From positions 1-25,400 of the forward strand of contig CALWXY010000214.1 in NCBI GenBank assembly GCA_944385595.1: DNA of 25,400 nucleotides, in the 5' to 3' direction. The notes beneath the pieces are model-generated. The model did not search any database. It saw only the letters and a program-made list of their open reading frames with translations, and was not told where the DNA came from. A program made the position numbers and the translations under genes. Position 1 is the stretch's first letter. Each line of letters starts with the position of its first letter. This DNA comes from an uncultured Oscillospiraceae bacterium. GTDB taxonomy: Bacteria > Bacillota > Clostridia > Oscillospirales > Oscillospiraceae. Positions 9,565 to 16,250 of the stretch are shown here, one piece after another.

Positions 9565-9584
9565 GGGATTTTTGATGATATAAT
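9556..9584 (+). promoter_or_regulatory. Promoter of dnaD-dnaC
   Basis: TTGCCA (9556-9561) and TATAAT (9579-9584) are 17 bp apart on the plus strand, about 90 bp before dnaD. The 192-bp divergent region otherwise shows no gene; the untranslated leader ends in CGGAGACAGA before the dnaD start. Confidence 0.65.
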
Positions 9585-9675
9585 GCATTATAGCACGAAT
9601 CGCGCCGTGCAGACAGCGCGGCGCGCCGAATTTTCAAAAGCTTTACATTTTCCCCACACACGGAGACAGAGATAT

Positions 9676-10602
9676 ATGAACGAAGTCAAATACAAAGCGG
9701 CGCACGAGCCGCCCCTCGCCATCTCAGCTGCCGAGGCCGACAGGCTCATCGACCGCGGCGACGCCTCCGCCGCCCTCCTATACATATACATGCTGCGGCG
9801 CGGCGGGGCCTTCACCATGGCCGAGGCGGCGAGCCGCCTGCGCCTGCCCGCCGCGCGCCTGCGCTCGGCGGCTGAGGCGCTCGCGGATATGGGGCTTATC
9901 TCCATAAGCGGCGTGCCCGCCCCCGCCGAGGAGCTGCCGGAGTACTCCACCGAGGAGATGAGCGAGCGCACCATGGAGAGCGCGGAGTTCGCCTCCCTCA
10001 CGGCGGAGGTGCAGTCGCTGTTCGGCAGGGTGCTCTCCGGCACGGAGCTGAAGCTGCTCTTCGGCATCTACGACTACCTCGCCCTCCCGCCGGAGGTCAT
10101 ACTCATGCTCATCAGCCACTGCATTGAGCAGACGGAAAAGCGCCTCGGTGCGGGACGGAGACCGTCGATGCGCTCCATTGAGCGCGAGGCCTACGTCTGG
10201 GTCAACCGCGAGATATGCACGCTCGAGGCCGCCGAGGAGCACCTGCGCCGTATGCAGAGGCTCGACAGCGAGCTCGAAAAGACCAAGGCCGCCCTCGGCA
10301 TACAGGGGCGCAGCCTCTCGAGCACCGAGCGCAAATACATAGAGGGCTGGCTGGAGCTGGGCTTTTCGCACGAGGCGCTCGCCATCGCCTACGACAGGAC
10401 GGTGCTCAAAACCGGGCGTCTCCAGTGGAAATATATGGACAGCATAGTCCGCAGCTGGCACGGCAAGGGTCTGCACACGCCCGCGGAGATAGCCGGGGGC
10501 GACACCATGGCCCCGCCGAGATCGCAGAGCGGTCAGAGCGAACCCGACCGCGGCGGCATCGAGCGCATGGAGCGCCTCATGAGCCGCATGAAGAAGGATT
10601 GA
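9676..10602 (+). CDS. dnaD: DnaD-domain primosomal protein
   Basis: A DNA-remodelling protein that helps load the replicative helicase in low-GC Gram-positive bacteria. It has 308 residues. The N-terminal part (about 10-90) looks like a winged helix (LLYIYMLRRGGAFTMAEAAS, RLPAARLRSAAEALADMGLI). DnaD/DnaB_2-type domains follow, with LFGIYDYLALPPEVILMLIS, then SSTERKYIEGWLELGFSHEA and LQWKYMDSIVRSWHGKGLHT, the YxxxI(V)xxW signature of the family. ATG 9676 is preceded by GGAG with a rather long spacer. It is followed directly by the helicase loader, the usual functional partner. Confidence 0.9.
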   Translation: MNEVKYKAAHEPPLAISAAEADRLIDRGDASAALLYIYMLRRGGAFTMAEAASRLRLPAARLRSAAEALADMGLISISGVPAPAEELPEYSTEEMSERTMESAEFASLTAEVQSLFGRVLSGTELKLLFGIYDYLALPPEVILMLISHCIEQTEKRLGAGRRPSMRSIEREAYVWVNREICTLEAAEEHLRRMQRLDSELEKTKAALGIQGRSLSSTERKYIEGWLELGFSHEALAIAYDRTVLKTGRLQWKYMDSIVRSWHGKGLHTPAEIAGGDTMAPPRSQSGQSEPDRGGIERMERLMSRMKKD

Positions 10603-10603
10603 G

Positions 10604-11593
10604 GTGACGGGTTTGGACGGCAAACTGCTCGCAAAGGCGAGGGAACGCCTCGCCGCCACAAAAGAGGAAAACCGCCGCGAGGCGCAGCGCCGCCGCGCGG
10701 AGATATACGCCAAAGCGCCGGAGGTGCGCGAAGCCGACGCGCGCCTGCGCGCCATCATGGTCGAGCTGTTCGGCGCGGCCATGGGCTCGGGGGGCGACGT
10801 CGCCGCGCTTGAGCGCGAGAGCCTCGACATCCAGGCCAAAAGGGCCGAGACGCTCACGGCGCTCGGCTACCCCTCGGACTATCTCGACGAGATTGTGTGC
10901 TGCGAAAAATGCCGCGACAGCGGCTACGTCATGGGACATATGTGCTCCTGCCTCAGAGAGCTCTACGAGCGCGAGGTGGCGCAGAGCCTCTCGAGCCTCA
11001 TGCTGATGGGCGACGAGAGCTTCGAGCGCTTCGACCTCACTTATTACGACGACACGGTGAACCCGCGCACGAGGGTCTCGCCGCGCATGTGCATGGAGAC
11101 GGTGCTGCGCGCCTGCCGCACCTACGCCGAGAGCTTCCGCCCCGGCAGCATGAATCTGCTGCTGCGCGGCGGCCCCGGCCTGGGCAAGACCTTCCTCTCG
11201 GCCTGCATAGCGCGGGTCGTGTCGGAAAAGGGCTGCTCCGTCGTGTACCAGACGGCGGGCGACGCCGTCGAGGCCTTCGAGGAAAAGCGCTTCTCCCGGC
11301 TCGACGGGGGCGAGGCCGCGGGCACGGTCGAGCGCATGCTCAGCTGCGACCTGCTCATACTCGACGACCTCGGCACCGAGCTGCCCGGCGGCGTGGTCGC
11401 CGCGGCGCTGTACTCGCTGATAAACCACCGGCTGACGGCGAAAAAGAGTATGATAATCAGCACGAACCTCTCCGAGGAGGAGCTGCGCCGCCGCTACACG
11501 CCGCAGATAGCCTCCCGCATCGAGGGCGAGTTCGAAGAGCTCGAATTCGCGGGCAGCGACATTCGGGCGATAAAGAAAGAAAGGGAGGCCTGA
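10604..11593 (+). CDS. dnaC: DnaC/DnaI-type replicative helicase loader ATPase
   Basis: An AAA+ ATPase that delivers the replicative helicase to single-stranded DNA, about 329 residues. A cysteine cluster at about 99-116 (CCEKCRDSGYVMGHMCSC) matches the zinc-binding region of DnaI-type loaders. Walker A is GGPGLGKT (189-196), Walker B is LLILDDLGTE (250-259), and a sensor-1 region reads MIISTNLSEEELRRRY. The GTG at 10604 is 1 bp past the dnaD stop with AAGGA upstream. TTG at 10613, placed after GAGGTGA, is an equally plausible start and would shorten the protein by three residues. Co-transcribed with dnaD. Confidence 0.92.
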   Translation: MTGLDGKLLAKARERLAATKEENRREAQRRRAEIYAKAPEVREADARLRAIMVELFGAAMGSGGDVAALERESLDIQAKRAETLTALGYPSDYLDEIVCCEKCRDSGYVMGHMCSCLRELYEREVAQSLSSLMLMGDESFERFDLTYYDDTVNPRTRVSPRMCMETVLRACRTYAESFRPGSMNLLLRGGPGLGKTFLSACIARVVSEKGCSVVYQTAGDAVEAFEEKRFSRLDGGEAAGTVERMLSCDLLILDDLGTELPGGVVAAALYSLINHRLTAKKSMIISTNLSEEELRRRYTPQIASRIEGEFEELEFAGSDIRAIKKEREA

Positions 11594-11605
11594 GCGGCCT
11601 CCGGC

Positions 11606-11678
11606 GGGGGGACGAAATGCGGAACCATTTTTCTTTAGAAGAAAAAGGGTTCCGCGCCTCCAAAAAGAATCTACGCGG
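11606..11678 (+). repeat. Hairpin repeat, left copy (after dnaC)
   Basis: A G-run followed by CGAAATGCGGAACC, then TTTTTCTT facing AAGAAAAA, then GGGTTCCGC, forms a long near-perfect hairpin, followed by CTCCAAAAAGAATCT. It begins about 12 bp after the dnaC stop. A diverged copy lies in opposite orientation at 12107-12184. It lacks a U-run after the stem, so it is not a textbook terminator. Confidence 0.75.
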
Positions 11679-11899
11679 GGTCGCCAGAAAGCGCGCCGTT
11701 TTATCGTATCAGGTAATTGTCAGGAAGCCGCCCGCGCATCCGAGTGCAAGCCTCTATCGGGCGGCTGTAAAGGGAATTCGGATAGTGCTCTCACCCCCGA
11801 CCGCTCGGCCGCTCGCGTCCCCAGTTTTGAAAGTGTAAGCCCCTCGCCCGGACGCCTTGGTGCCCAGACGAGTTAATAACCTTTAGCGTCTATCCGCCT

Positions 11900-11933
11900 A
11901 AAAACGAAGCACCTGCCACAGAGGCAGGTGCTT
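11900..11933 (-). terminator. Possible intrinsic terminator downstream of comB
   Basis: AAGCACCTGCC pairs with GGCAGGTGCTT around a 5-base loop. On the minus strand the stem is followed by CG and then a run of five U. It lies about 250 bp beyond the comB stop. On the plus strand only UUU precedes CC, so the minus direction is favoured. Confidence 0.5.
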
Positions 11934-11982
11934 TCCAGTTTGGGCGAGAGAGCGCACTGTTAGAAACTCGGTAGTAATCGAG

Positions 11983-12004
11983 GCGCCCCTTAGTCGGCGC
12001 TTTT
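11983..12004 (+). terminator. Weak possible terminator for the dnaD-dnaC transcript
   Basis: A 5-bp GC-only stem (GCGCC/GGCGC) with an 8-base loop is followed by TTTT on the plus strand. It is short and far from dnaC (about 390 bp), so the assignment is weak. Confidence 0.3.
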
Positions 12005-12106
12005 GCTGCCGAATTCCTCGATATCGAGCGCCTCGTGGCGCGGAGTGGGATTGAGTGCTCTTCAATTCTAACGGCGCTGTGTCGGCGGCGCGGACAGCTC
12101 AGATAC

Positions 12107-12184
12107 GCGCTAAAAAGATTTCTTTTTGCAAGTGCGCAACCGTTTTTCTTTCTAAAAGAAAAATGGTTTCGCATTACGCCCCCC
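12107..12184 (-). repeat. Hairpin repeat, right copy (after comB)
   Basis: Read on the minus strand it matches the copy after dnaC in order: a G-run, CGTAATGCGAAACC, TTTTTCTTT facing AAAGAAAAA, CGGTTGCGC, then GCAAAAAGAAATCT. By eye the two copies agree at roughly three quarters of positions. It starts immediately after the comB stop codon. Both copies carry an ATG whose first codons read MRNHFS, with the G-run as a possible ribosome site, but nothing downstream looks like a real protein. Confidence 0.75.
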
Positions 12185-12877
12185 TTATACGTCCACCCTC
12201 TTCGTATAGTTCCGCCCCTGCTCGTCCTTCGCAATCTCGAGCGCAAACGGGAAGCGGTCGATGTCGGTGGAGAGGTAGAAGTCGCGCTCTGGCGCGAAGG
12301 CCTGATGCTCCGGCACGAAAAACCTCGAGCCGGGTCCCTCGCGCAGCGCCGGTATGCCCGCGCGCACGTCAAACGGCTCATCCAGCAGCAGCGCGCGGAT
12401 GTACTCGGCGCAGAGCGTGTCCTCCTCGGTGGGGTGCAGGTTCTCAAAGCCCATGCACACTATGCTCACCCGCTCGGGCGCGAGCTTTTTTATATAGCGC
12501 GCGGTCGCGGCGGAGTTCACGAGCGCGGCGGGGAGAATCCGCTCGGCGTGCACCGCGGCCTCGATGCCCTGCGTCCCGGCGCTGGTGGTGTGGATGATGG
12601 TCCTGCCGCTGAGGTCGAGATTCTCAACCTGCGCCGGCGAGTTGCCGAAATCGAAGCCCTCGCCGGGCCTGCTGTGACGCTCGCCGGCGAGCAGCCAGTC
12701 GGGGTGCTCGCTCTTGAGCTGCATGGCCTTGTCGAGCGAGGCGAGCGGATATATGCGCTCGACGCCGCGAGAATACGCCCAGCTCTCGAAGGTGTAGGCT
12801 CTGAACACGTCGATGACGACGGTGACGCCCTCGGCGCGCGCCGCCCCGGCGGTGAGATGGTCTATTGTTATGTTCAT
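12185..12877 (-). CDS. comB: ComB-family 2-phosphosulfolactate phosphatase-like protein
   Basis: ComB removes phosphate from 2-phosphosulfolactate in the archaeal coenzyme M pathway and needs Mg2+. Homologues are common in bacteria that make no coenzyme M, where the role is unclear. The 230 residues show the family signatures VTVVIDVFRAYTFESWAYSR (about 18-37), LLAGERHSRPGEGFDFGNSP (about 61-80) and IIHTTSAGTQGIEAA (about 93-107). The start is ATG 12877, with AGAGG upstream at a longish spacing. It appears monocistronic. No other coenzyme M or sulfolactate genes are nearby, so the physiological substrate is unknown. Confidence 0.85.
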   Translation of the reverse strand: MNITIDHLTAGAARAEGVTVVIDVFRAYTFESWAYSRGVERIYPLASLDKAMQLKSEHPDWLLAGERHSRPGEGFDFGNSPAQVENLDLSGRTIIHTTSAGTQGIEAAVHAERILPAALVNSAATARYIKKLAPERVSIVCMGFENLHPTEEDTLCAEYIRALLLDEPFDVRAGIPALREGPGSRFFVPEHQAFAPERDFYLSTDIDRFPFALEIAKDEQGRNYTKRVDV

Positions 12878-13049
12878 AGGTATCGCCTCTGTTTATAAGT
12901 TCTCGCCCCGTCCCGGGGCCTGAGCTGATGGTACCACATATTCCCCGCGCGGTCAATGCGCGCCTCGAATATACAGTATATCCACTCAAAACATTTCGCT
13001 GCACAGCAGATATAAAATAAACACACAATATATCTATCGAGGTGTTTTT

Positions 13050-13253
13050 ATGGCAATAAAGAGCGTGTCCATCCGCATTGAGGCGGAGATGCTGGAAAAG
13101 CTGGGCTTTGTGGCGGACTACGAGGGCCGCTCAATCAACAGCCATATTCTGGTGCTGATTCGGGAGAATATAAAGGCCTTTGAGCGCGAGCACGGCGCAA
13201 TCGACGGCGACATCCGCCCGGATGTGAACGTAAAGCCCGGCAGGAAGGGCTGA
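13050..13253 (+). CDS. Small Arc-type ribbon-helix-helix protein
   Basis: The 67 residues have a short beta-strand start (AIKSVSIRIEAEMLEKLGFV), then SINSHILVLIRENIKAFERE, matching the Arc/MetJ ribbon-helix-helix layout in which an N-terminal strand contacts DNA and two helices dimerise. The tail (IDGDIRPDVNVKPGRKG) is polar and probably disordered. GAGGTG lies 6 bp upstream of the ATG and a terminator follows immediately, so it is a single-gene unit. No toxin partner is adjacent; it may be a stand-alone regulator. The target is unknown. Confidence 0.75.
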   Translation: MAIKSVSIRIEAEMLEKLGFVADYEGRSINSHILVLIRENIKAFEREHGAIDGDIRPDVNVKPGRKG

Positions 13254-13261
13254 GAGTACAA

Positions 13262-13294
13262 TAAAAGAGGCAAGCCTCGAGGCTTGCCTCTTTT
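13262..13294. terminator. Bidirectional terminator between the RHH gene and the SUKH gene
   Basis: A near-perfect palindrome pairs AAAAGAGGCAAGCC with GGCTTGCCTCTTTT around a short TCGA centre. A U-run is available on both strands, which fits the convergent genes on either side. Confidence 0.9.
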
Positions 13295-13311
13295 CATTGC
13301 GCAACTCCAAA

Positions 13312-13749
13312 TCAGAGTTCGTCATTGTAATACTTGATAATAGCGTCTTTCAGGTCTTTTGCCGCATAGCGGGCCTCAAACTCTTCATGCTCCCAAATAT
13401 AGATAGCGGATGTGTCGACCTCACCGTTTTCGGAAACGCGGTAACAATAGTAATCTCCGCAGCCGTTCGTGGCGAAAAAGATATACCTGTCCACCTTTTC
13501 AAGATACTCGTCCGGCTCGAGACATTCGGAAAGGATGCTCCTGTTTCTCTCCACATTTTCGATAATCTCTTTTGCAGACAGTAAAAACCAGCGGTCTCCG
13601 TTTGTTTCGCGCAGCAGCGCCTTCAAATCGTCGGGAAATGTATAGCCCACTACTTTTTCTGCTTCGGCAATCTCATCTTCGGGGCAGGGGTTCTGAAGCT
13701 GCGCCCAATTAACTTTTTTAATTTGCTCGCCCAACAGCTCTCGATACAT
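13312..13749 (-). CDS. SMI1/KNR4 (SUKH) family protein, orphan immunity-like
   Basis: The 145 residues carry the SUKH signature: PCPEDEIAEAEKVVGYTFPDDLKALLRETNGD near residues 21-52 and FFATNGCGDYYCYRV around 91-105, with an acidic C-terminal half (YIWEHEEFEARYAAKDL). SUKH proteins are best known as immunity proteins of polymorphic or contact-dependent toxin systems, though some have other roles. No toxin gene is adjacent, so this is an orphan. GGAGGTG upstream of ATG 13749 makes the start firm. The region is clearly less GC-rich than neighbours, suggesting recent acquisition. Confidence 0.85.
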   Translation of the reverse strand: MYRELLGEQIKKVNWAQLQNPCPEDEIAEAEKVVGYTFPDDLKALLRETNGDRWFLLSAKEIIENVERNRSILSECLEPDEYLEKVDRYIFFATNGCGDYYCYRVSENGEVDTSAIYIWEHEEFEARYAAKDLKDAIIKYYNDEL

Positions 13750-13855
13750 TCAAGCACCTCCAAACGCTGCGGAAACCACTCTGCTATGCGTCCGCTCATG
13801 CAATGATACCACACCGCTGCAAAAGATACAAGAATCTGCACCGCGCGGCACACGC

Positions 13856-14029
13856 CTATTCACTTCCCTGAACATCCTCCAAAGCCGTGCGGACTGCGGC
13901 AATCACGAAGGCGGAAAAGGTGCAGTTCTTCCCCTGAATTACCCTTTCCACTTCCTCCACCACGTCGCTCGGAAAGCGGATAGTTTTGTTGATTGTCGGC
14001 GGTGTGGATGGTATTTGAAATCTGCCCAT
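13856..14029 (-). CDS. Small ribbon-helix-helix protein
   Basis: The 57 residues, beginning MGRFQIPSTPPTINKTIRFP, continue SDVVEEVERVIQGKNCTFSA and FVIAAVRTALEDVQ. This is the classic RHH pattern: a basic strand (NKTIRFP), helix 1, a turn with the cysteine- and threonine-containing loop, then helix 2. The open frame reaches 14074, but ATG 14029 has AGGGA in front, and the proline-rich start suits these short proteins. Similar stand-alone proteins occur near mobile elements and tRNAs; here tRNA-Ser is the neighbour. It ends with TAG. The regulatory target is unknown. Confidence 0.7.
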   Translation of the reverse strand: MGRFQIPSTPPTINKTIRFPSDVVEEVERVIQGKNCTFSAFVIAAVRTALEDVQGSE

Positions 14030-14085
14030 GGAGTTTCCCTCGCAATACATTTTAAATTTGTGCCGCAGGCACACCTCACCTATTC

Positions 14086-14149
14086 ACTATTCACTCCAAA
14101 AATCGCCCTGTCGGGTCAGTCAAAAGTGAAGAGTGAAAAGTGAATAAGT
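14086..14149. repeat. ATTCACT/AGTGAA short repeats in inverted arrangement
   Basis: Two tandem ATTCACT units (about 14088-14098) face AGTGAAGAGTGAAAAGTGAA (about 14125-14144) across a 26-bp spacer, so the stretch can fold into an imperfect hairpin. A further ATTCACT lies at about 13859. Such units often mark small non-autonomous elements or degraded repeats next to tRNA genes; the function is unknown. Confidence 0.5.
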
Positions 14150-14186
14150 AAAAATCGCCATGCTTCGATGAAGCACGGCGATTTTT
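14150..14186 (-). terminator. Terminator of tRNA-Ser
   Basis: On the minus strand AAAAATCGCCGTGCTTC pairs with GAAGCATGGCGATTTTT around a 3-base loop, beginning right at the tRNA 3' end and giving a U-run. Confidence 0.9.
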
Positions 14187-14279
14187 GGCGGAGGCGGTGG
14201 GATTCGAACCCACGTGACGGCTCATCACCGCCAACTCGATTTCGAGTCGAGCTCGTTATGACCACTTCGATACACCTCC
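14186..14279 (-). tRNA. tRNA-Ser (anticodon CGA)
   Basis: The minus-strand gene is 94 bases including an encoded CCA. The acceptor stem is GGAGGTG pairing with CGCCTCC, with a G discriminator. The anticodon stem CTCGA/TCGAG closes the loop CTCGAAA, giving anticodon CGA, which reads UCG. A long variable arm (GTTGGCGGTGATGAGCCGTC region) and the TTCGAATC T-loop are typical of class II tRNA-Ser. It has its own strong promoter and terminator. Confidence 0.97.
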
Positions 14280-14295
14280 GTATCGAGGCCAAGTT

Positions 14296-14324
14296 ATTAT
14301 ACACCGCCGCACGGCCTAAATCAA
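14296..14324 (-). promoter_or_regulatory. Promoter of tRNA-Ser
   Basis: TTGATT (14319-14324) and TATAAT (14296-14301) are 17 bp apart on the minus strand, ending 16 bp before the tRNA 5' end. Confidence 0.85.
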
Positions 14325-14339
14325 GAGCAAAGTTTTTGC

Positions 14340-14368
14340 TTGACTTGATTTTGAGCGAATATTATTAT
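14340..14368 (+). promoter_or_regulatory. Promoter of the SLH-L,D-transpeptidase gene
   Basis: TTGACT (14340-14345) and TATTAT (14363-14368) are 17 bp apart on the plus strand, 25 bp before the chosen start codon. Confidence 0.8.
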
Positions 14369-14393
14369 TAAAAGCAGTATAGGGGGAATGGAA

Positions 14394-16241
14394 ATGCACA
14401 AAAAATTCGCCGCGGCGGCGCTCTTTATGTCGGCGCTGCTGCTGACTCCCGCACCGTGCGCCTCCGCCGCTTTCGACGACATAGACGGCCACTGGGCCGA
14501 GACGCAGCTCGAGGCCGCGGTCGAGGCCGGCTGGCTCACCGGCTTTGAGGACGGCACCCTCCGCCCGGACGAGAGCGTCACCGGCGCTCAGGCCGCGGCG
14601 CTCATCTGCCGCATACTCGGCGCGCAGACCGCTGACCCGACCGATTACACCGGCTGGTACGCCGAGGCCGCGGGACAGGCCGTCCACCTCGGCATCATCG
14701 CGCCCGGCGCTCAGCTCGACGCGCCCATCACCCGCGGCGAGGCCTTCGAGATGGCCGCTGCGGCCTTTTGCCTCGATGCCGGCGGCGACGGCATCGCCGC
14801 ACTCACCGCGCTCGGCATAGTCTCCGGCAGCGAGGGCTCGCTCCGGCTCGGCGACGAGCTCACCCGCGCCGAATTCGCCGTCCTGCTCGCGCGCATCACA
14901 GCCCTCGGCGAGATCAGCGATTCGACGGAGGTCGACGGCTTTGACGGCGGCACCCTCTGGCTCAGCTGCGCCGCCTCCGGCGAGGTCTCGCTCAAAAACG
15001 TCACCGCCGACCGCGTCGTCATCCTCTCGCAGGAGCTTGAGAGCCTGCAGCTCAAAAACTGCGATATCGGCGAGCTTGTCCTCGCGCACGACGGCGAGTC
15101 GGAGCTGAGAGTCCAGGGCGTCGACACCGTGATTATCGCCCCCGGCTGCTCGGCAGAGCTCTCCGGCAGCGGCTTCGAGGCCGCCCTCCCCGGCGACGGC
15201 GCCTCCGTCACGATAGCGCGCGGCGCGCGGGCCGATAAAATCGAGGTCACCGGCAAAAACTGCGCCGTCGAGGCCGACGGCACCGTCTCACTCCTGCGCG
15301 TGCTCGGCGCTGACTGCCGCGTCGAGGGCGGCGGCGTGCGCGAGCTGTATCTGCGCGCTACAGGCTGCGAGATGGAGTCCGAGCCATCGAAGCTCACCGA
15401 CGAGACCGACTACGGCGTCACCTCCGCCGCGATACGGCTTGAGCACCCCGCGCTCATAGCCCCCGGCGAGGCGCTGAGCGCTTACGCCGAGCTGAGCGGC
15501 GCGCCGGACGGCCTTGAGTGCCGTGCGCTCTGGTACATAGACGGCGAGCTGGTCGCCGAGAGCGAGGCCGTCACCGGCGAAGAGGACAGCTTCGCGCTCG
15601 AATACCCGCTCGACTACCGCATAGGCTCGCCCGCCGAGCGCGAGGTGCGCTTCGCGCTCGAGTACACGACGGCCTACGGCGAGACGCAGACCATGCAGCG
15701 CGAGTACACCCAGCTGGTCGACAGCGTCGACGAGAGCGACGTCGAGCGCGTGCTCGAGCTGGTGACGCCCGACTACCTCGGCGACTACACCACCGAGTGG
15801 GCCGAGACGCACGACTACGAGCCGTATGAAAAGGAGATATGGGTGAACGCCAAGGGCTACGAGAGCGACACGCAGTACCTCATCTGGGTGAACCAGAGCC
15901 ACCAGCGCACCAACGTGTTCGAGGGCTCGCAGGGCAGCTGGAAGCTCATATACGAGTGGGTAGTCGGCTGCGGGCGCGGCTCGAACACCCCGCAGGGCGT
16001 GTTCAAGACGACGTGGAACCAGGTCGGCTGGTTCACCTACGACTACGACGTGCGCCCCGTGGTGCGCTTCAAGGGCGGCGGCTACGCCTTCCACTCGCGG
16101 CTCTACTACCCCGGCACCGACATCCTCAAGGAGCCGGACATAGGCTACCCCATCAGCGCGGGCTGCATCCGCATGTACGACGAGGACATACAGTGGATAT
16201 ACGACAACGTGCCCTCCGGCACGACTGTCGTGGTGTACTGA
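14394..16241 (+). CDS. SLH-anchored L,D-transpeptidase (YkuD)
   Basis: A secreted, wall-associated protein of 615 residues. An N-terminal signal peptide ends near CASA (about residue 25). SLH repeats follow from FDDIDGHWAETQLEAAVEAG to about residue 180. The middle (about 185-330) is a run of short beta strands (LKNVTADRVVILSQELESLQ and following), suggesting a right-handed beta-helix. The C-terminal YkuD domain has His567 in GYAFHSRLYY and catalytic Cys591 in SAGCIRMYDEDI, the expected S/TxGCxR motif. Such enzymes form 3-3 peptidoglycan cross-links or attach proteins to the wall. ATG 14394 is preferred over ATG 14388 because AGGGGGA then sits 7 bp upstream. Confidence 0.92.
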   Translation: MHKKFAAAALFMSALLLTPAPCASAAFDDIDGHWAETQLEAAVEAGWLTGFEDGTLRPDESVTGAQAAALICRILGAQTADPTDYTGWYAEAAGQAVHLGIIAPGAQLDAPITRGEAFEMAAAAFCLDAGGDGIAALTALGIVSGSEGSLRLGDELTRAEFAVLLARITALGEISDSTEVDGFDGGTLWLSCAASGEVSLKNVTADRVVILSQELESLQLKNCDIGELVLAHDGESELRVQGVDTVIIAPGCSAELSGSGFEAALPGDGASVTIARGARADKIEVTGKNCAVEADGTVSLLRVLGADCRVEGGGVRELYLRATGCEMESEPSKLTDETDYGVTSAAIRLEHPALIAPGEALSAYAELSGAPDGLECRALWYIDGELVAESEAVTGEEDSFALEYPLDYRIGSPAEREVRFALEYTTAYGETQTMQREYTQLVDSVDESDVERVLELVTPDYLGDYTTEWAETHDYEPYEKEIWVNAKGYESDTQYLIWVNQSHQRTNVFEGSQGSWKLIYEWVVGCGRGSNTPQGVFKTTWNQVGWFTYDYDVRPVVRFKGGGYAFHSRLYYPGTDILKEPDIGYPISAGCIRMYDEDIQWIYDNVPSGTTVVVY

Positions 16242-16250
16242 GGAGGAATT

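Larger units (their letters stand above)
11679..12106. other. Gene-poor spacer between inverted repeats, with several hairpins
   Basis: I see no convincing protein gene here. The visible structures are a 9-bp stem AGCCGCCCG/CGGGCGGCT (11726-11766) whose loop contains ATCCGA, complementary to TCGGAT just downstream (about 11778-11783) and so able to form a pseudoknot; a strong 11-bp hairpin at 11907-11933; and a GCGCC/GGCGC hairpin followed by TTTT at 11983-12004. A structured non-coding RNA or degraded repeat element are both possible; I recognise no known RNA family. Confidence 0.4.

Noticed and set aside
11622..11838. Plus-strand ORF beginning MRNHFSLEEKGF after dnaC
   Set aside because: It starts inside the hairpin repeat and reads through inverted-repeat and spacer sequence; it is best explained by the repeat, not coding.
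11890..12174. 94-codon ORF (MRNHFSFRKKNG...) after comB on the minus strand
   Set aside because: It has a possible ribosome site, but it runs through hairpins and the repeat, has a non-protein-like composition and resembles no family I know.
12974..12984. The 11-mer CAGTATATCCA also found at 17533-17543 upstream of the XRE gene
   Set aside because: Two occurrences of an AT-rich 11-mer are too weak to claim a shared operator.
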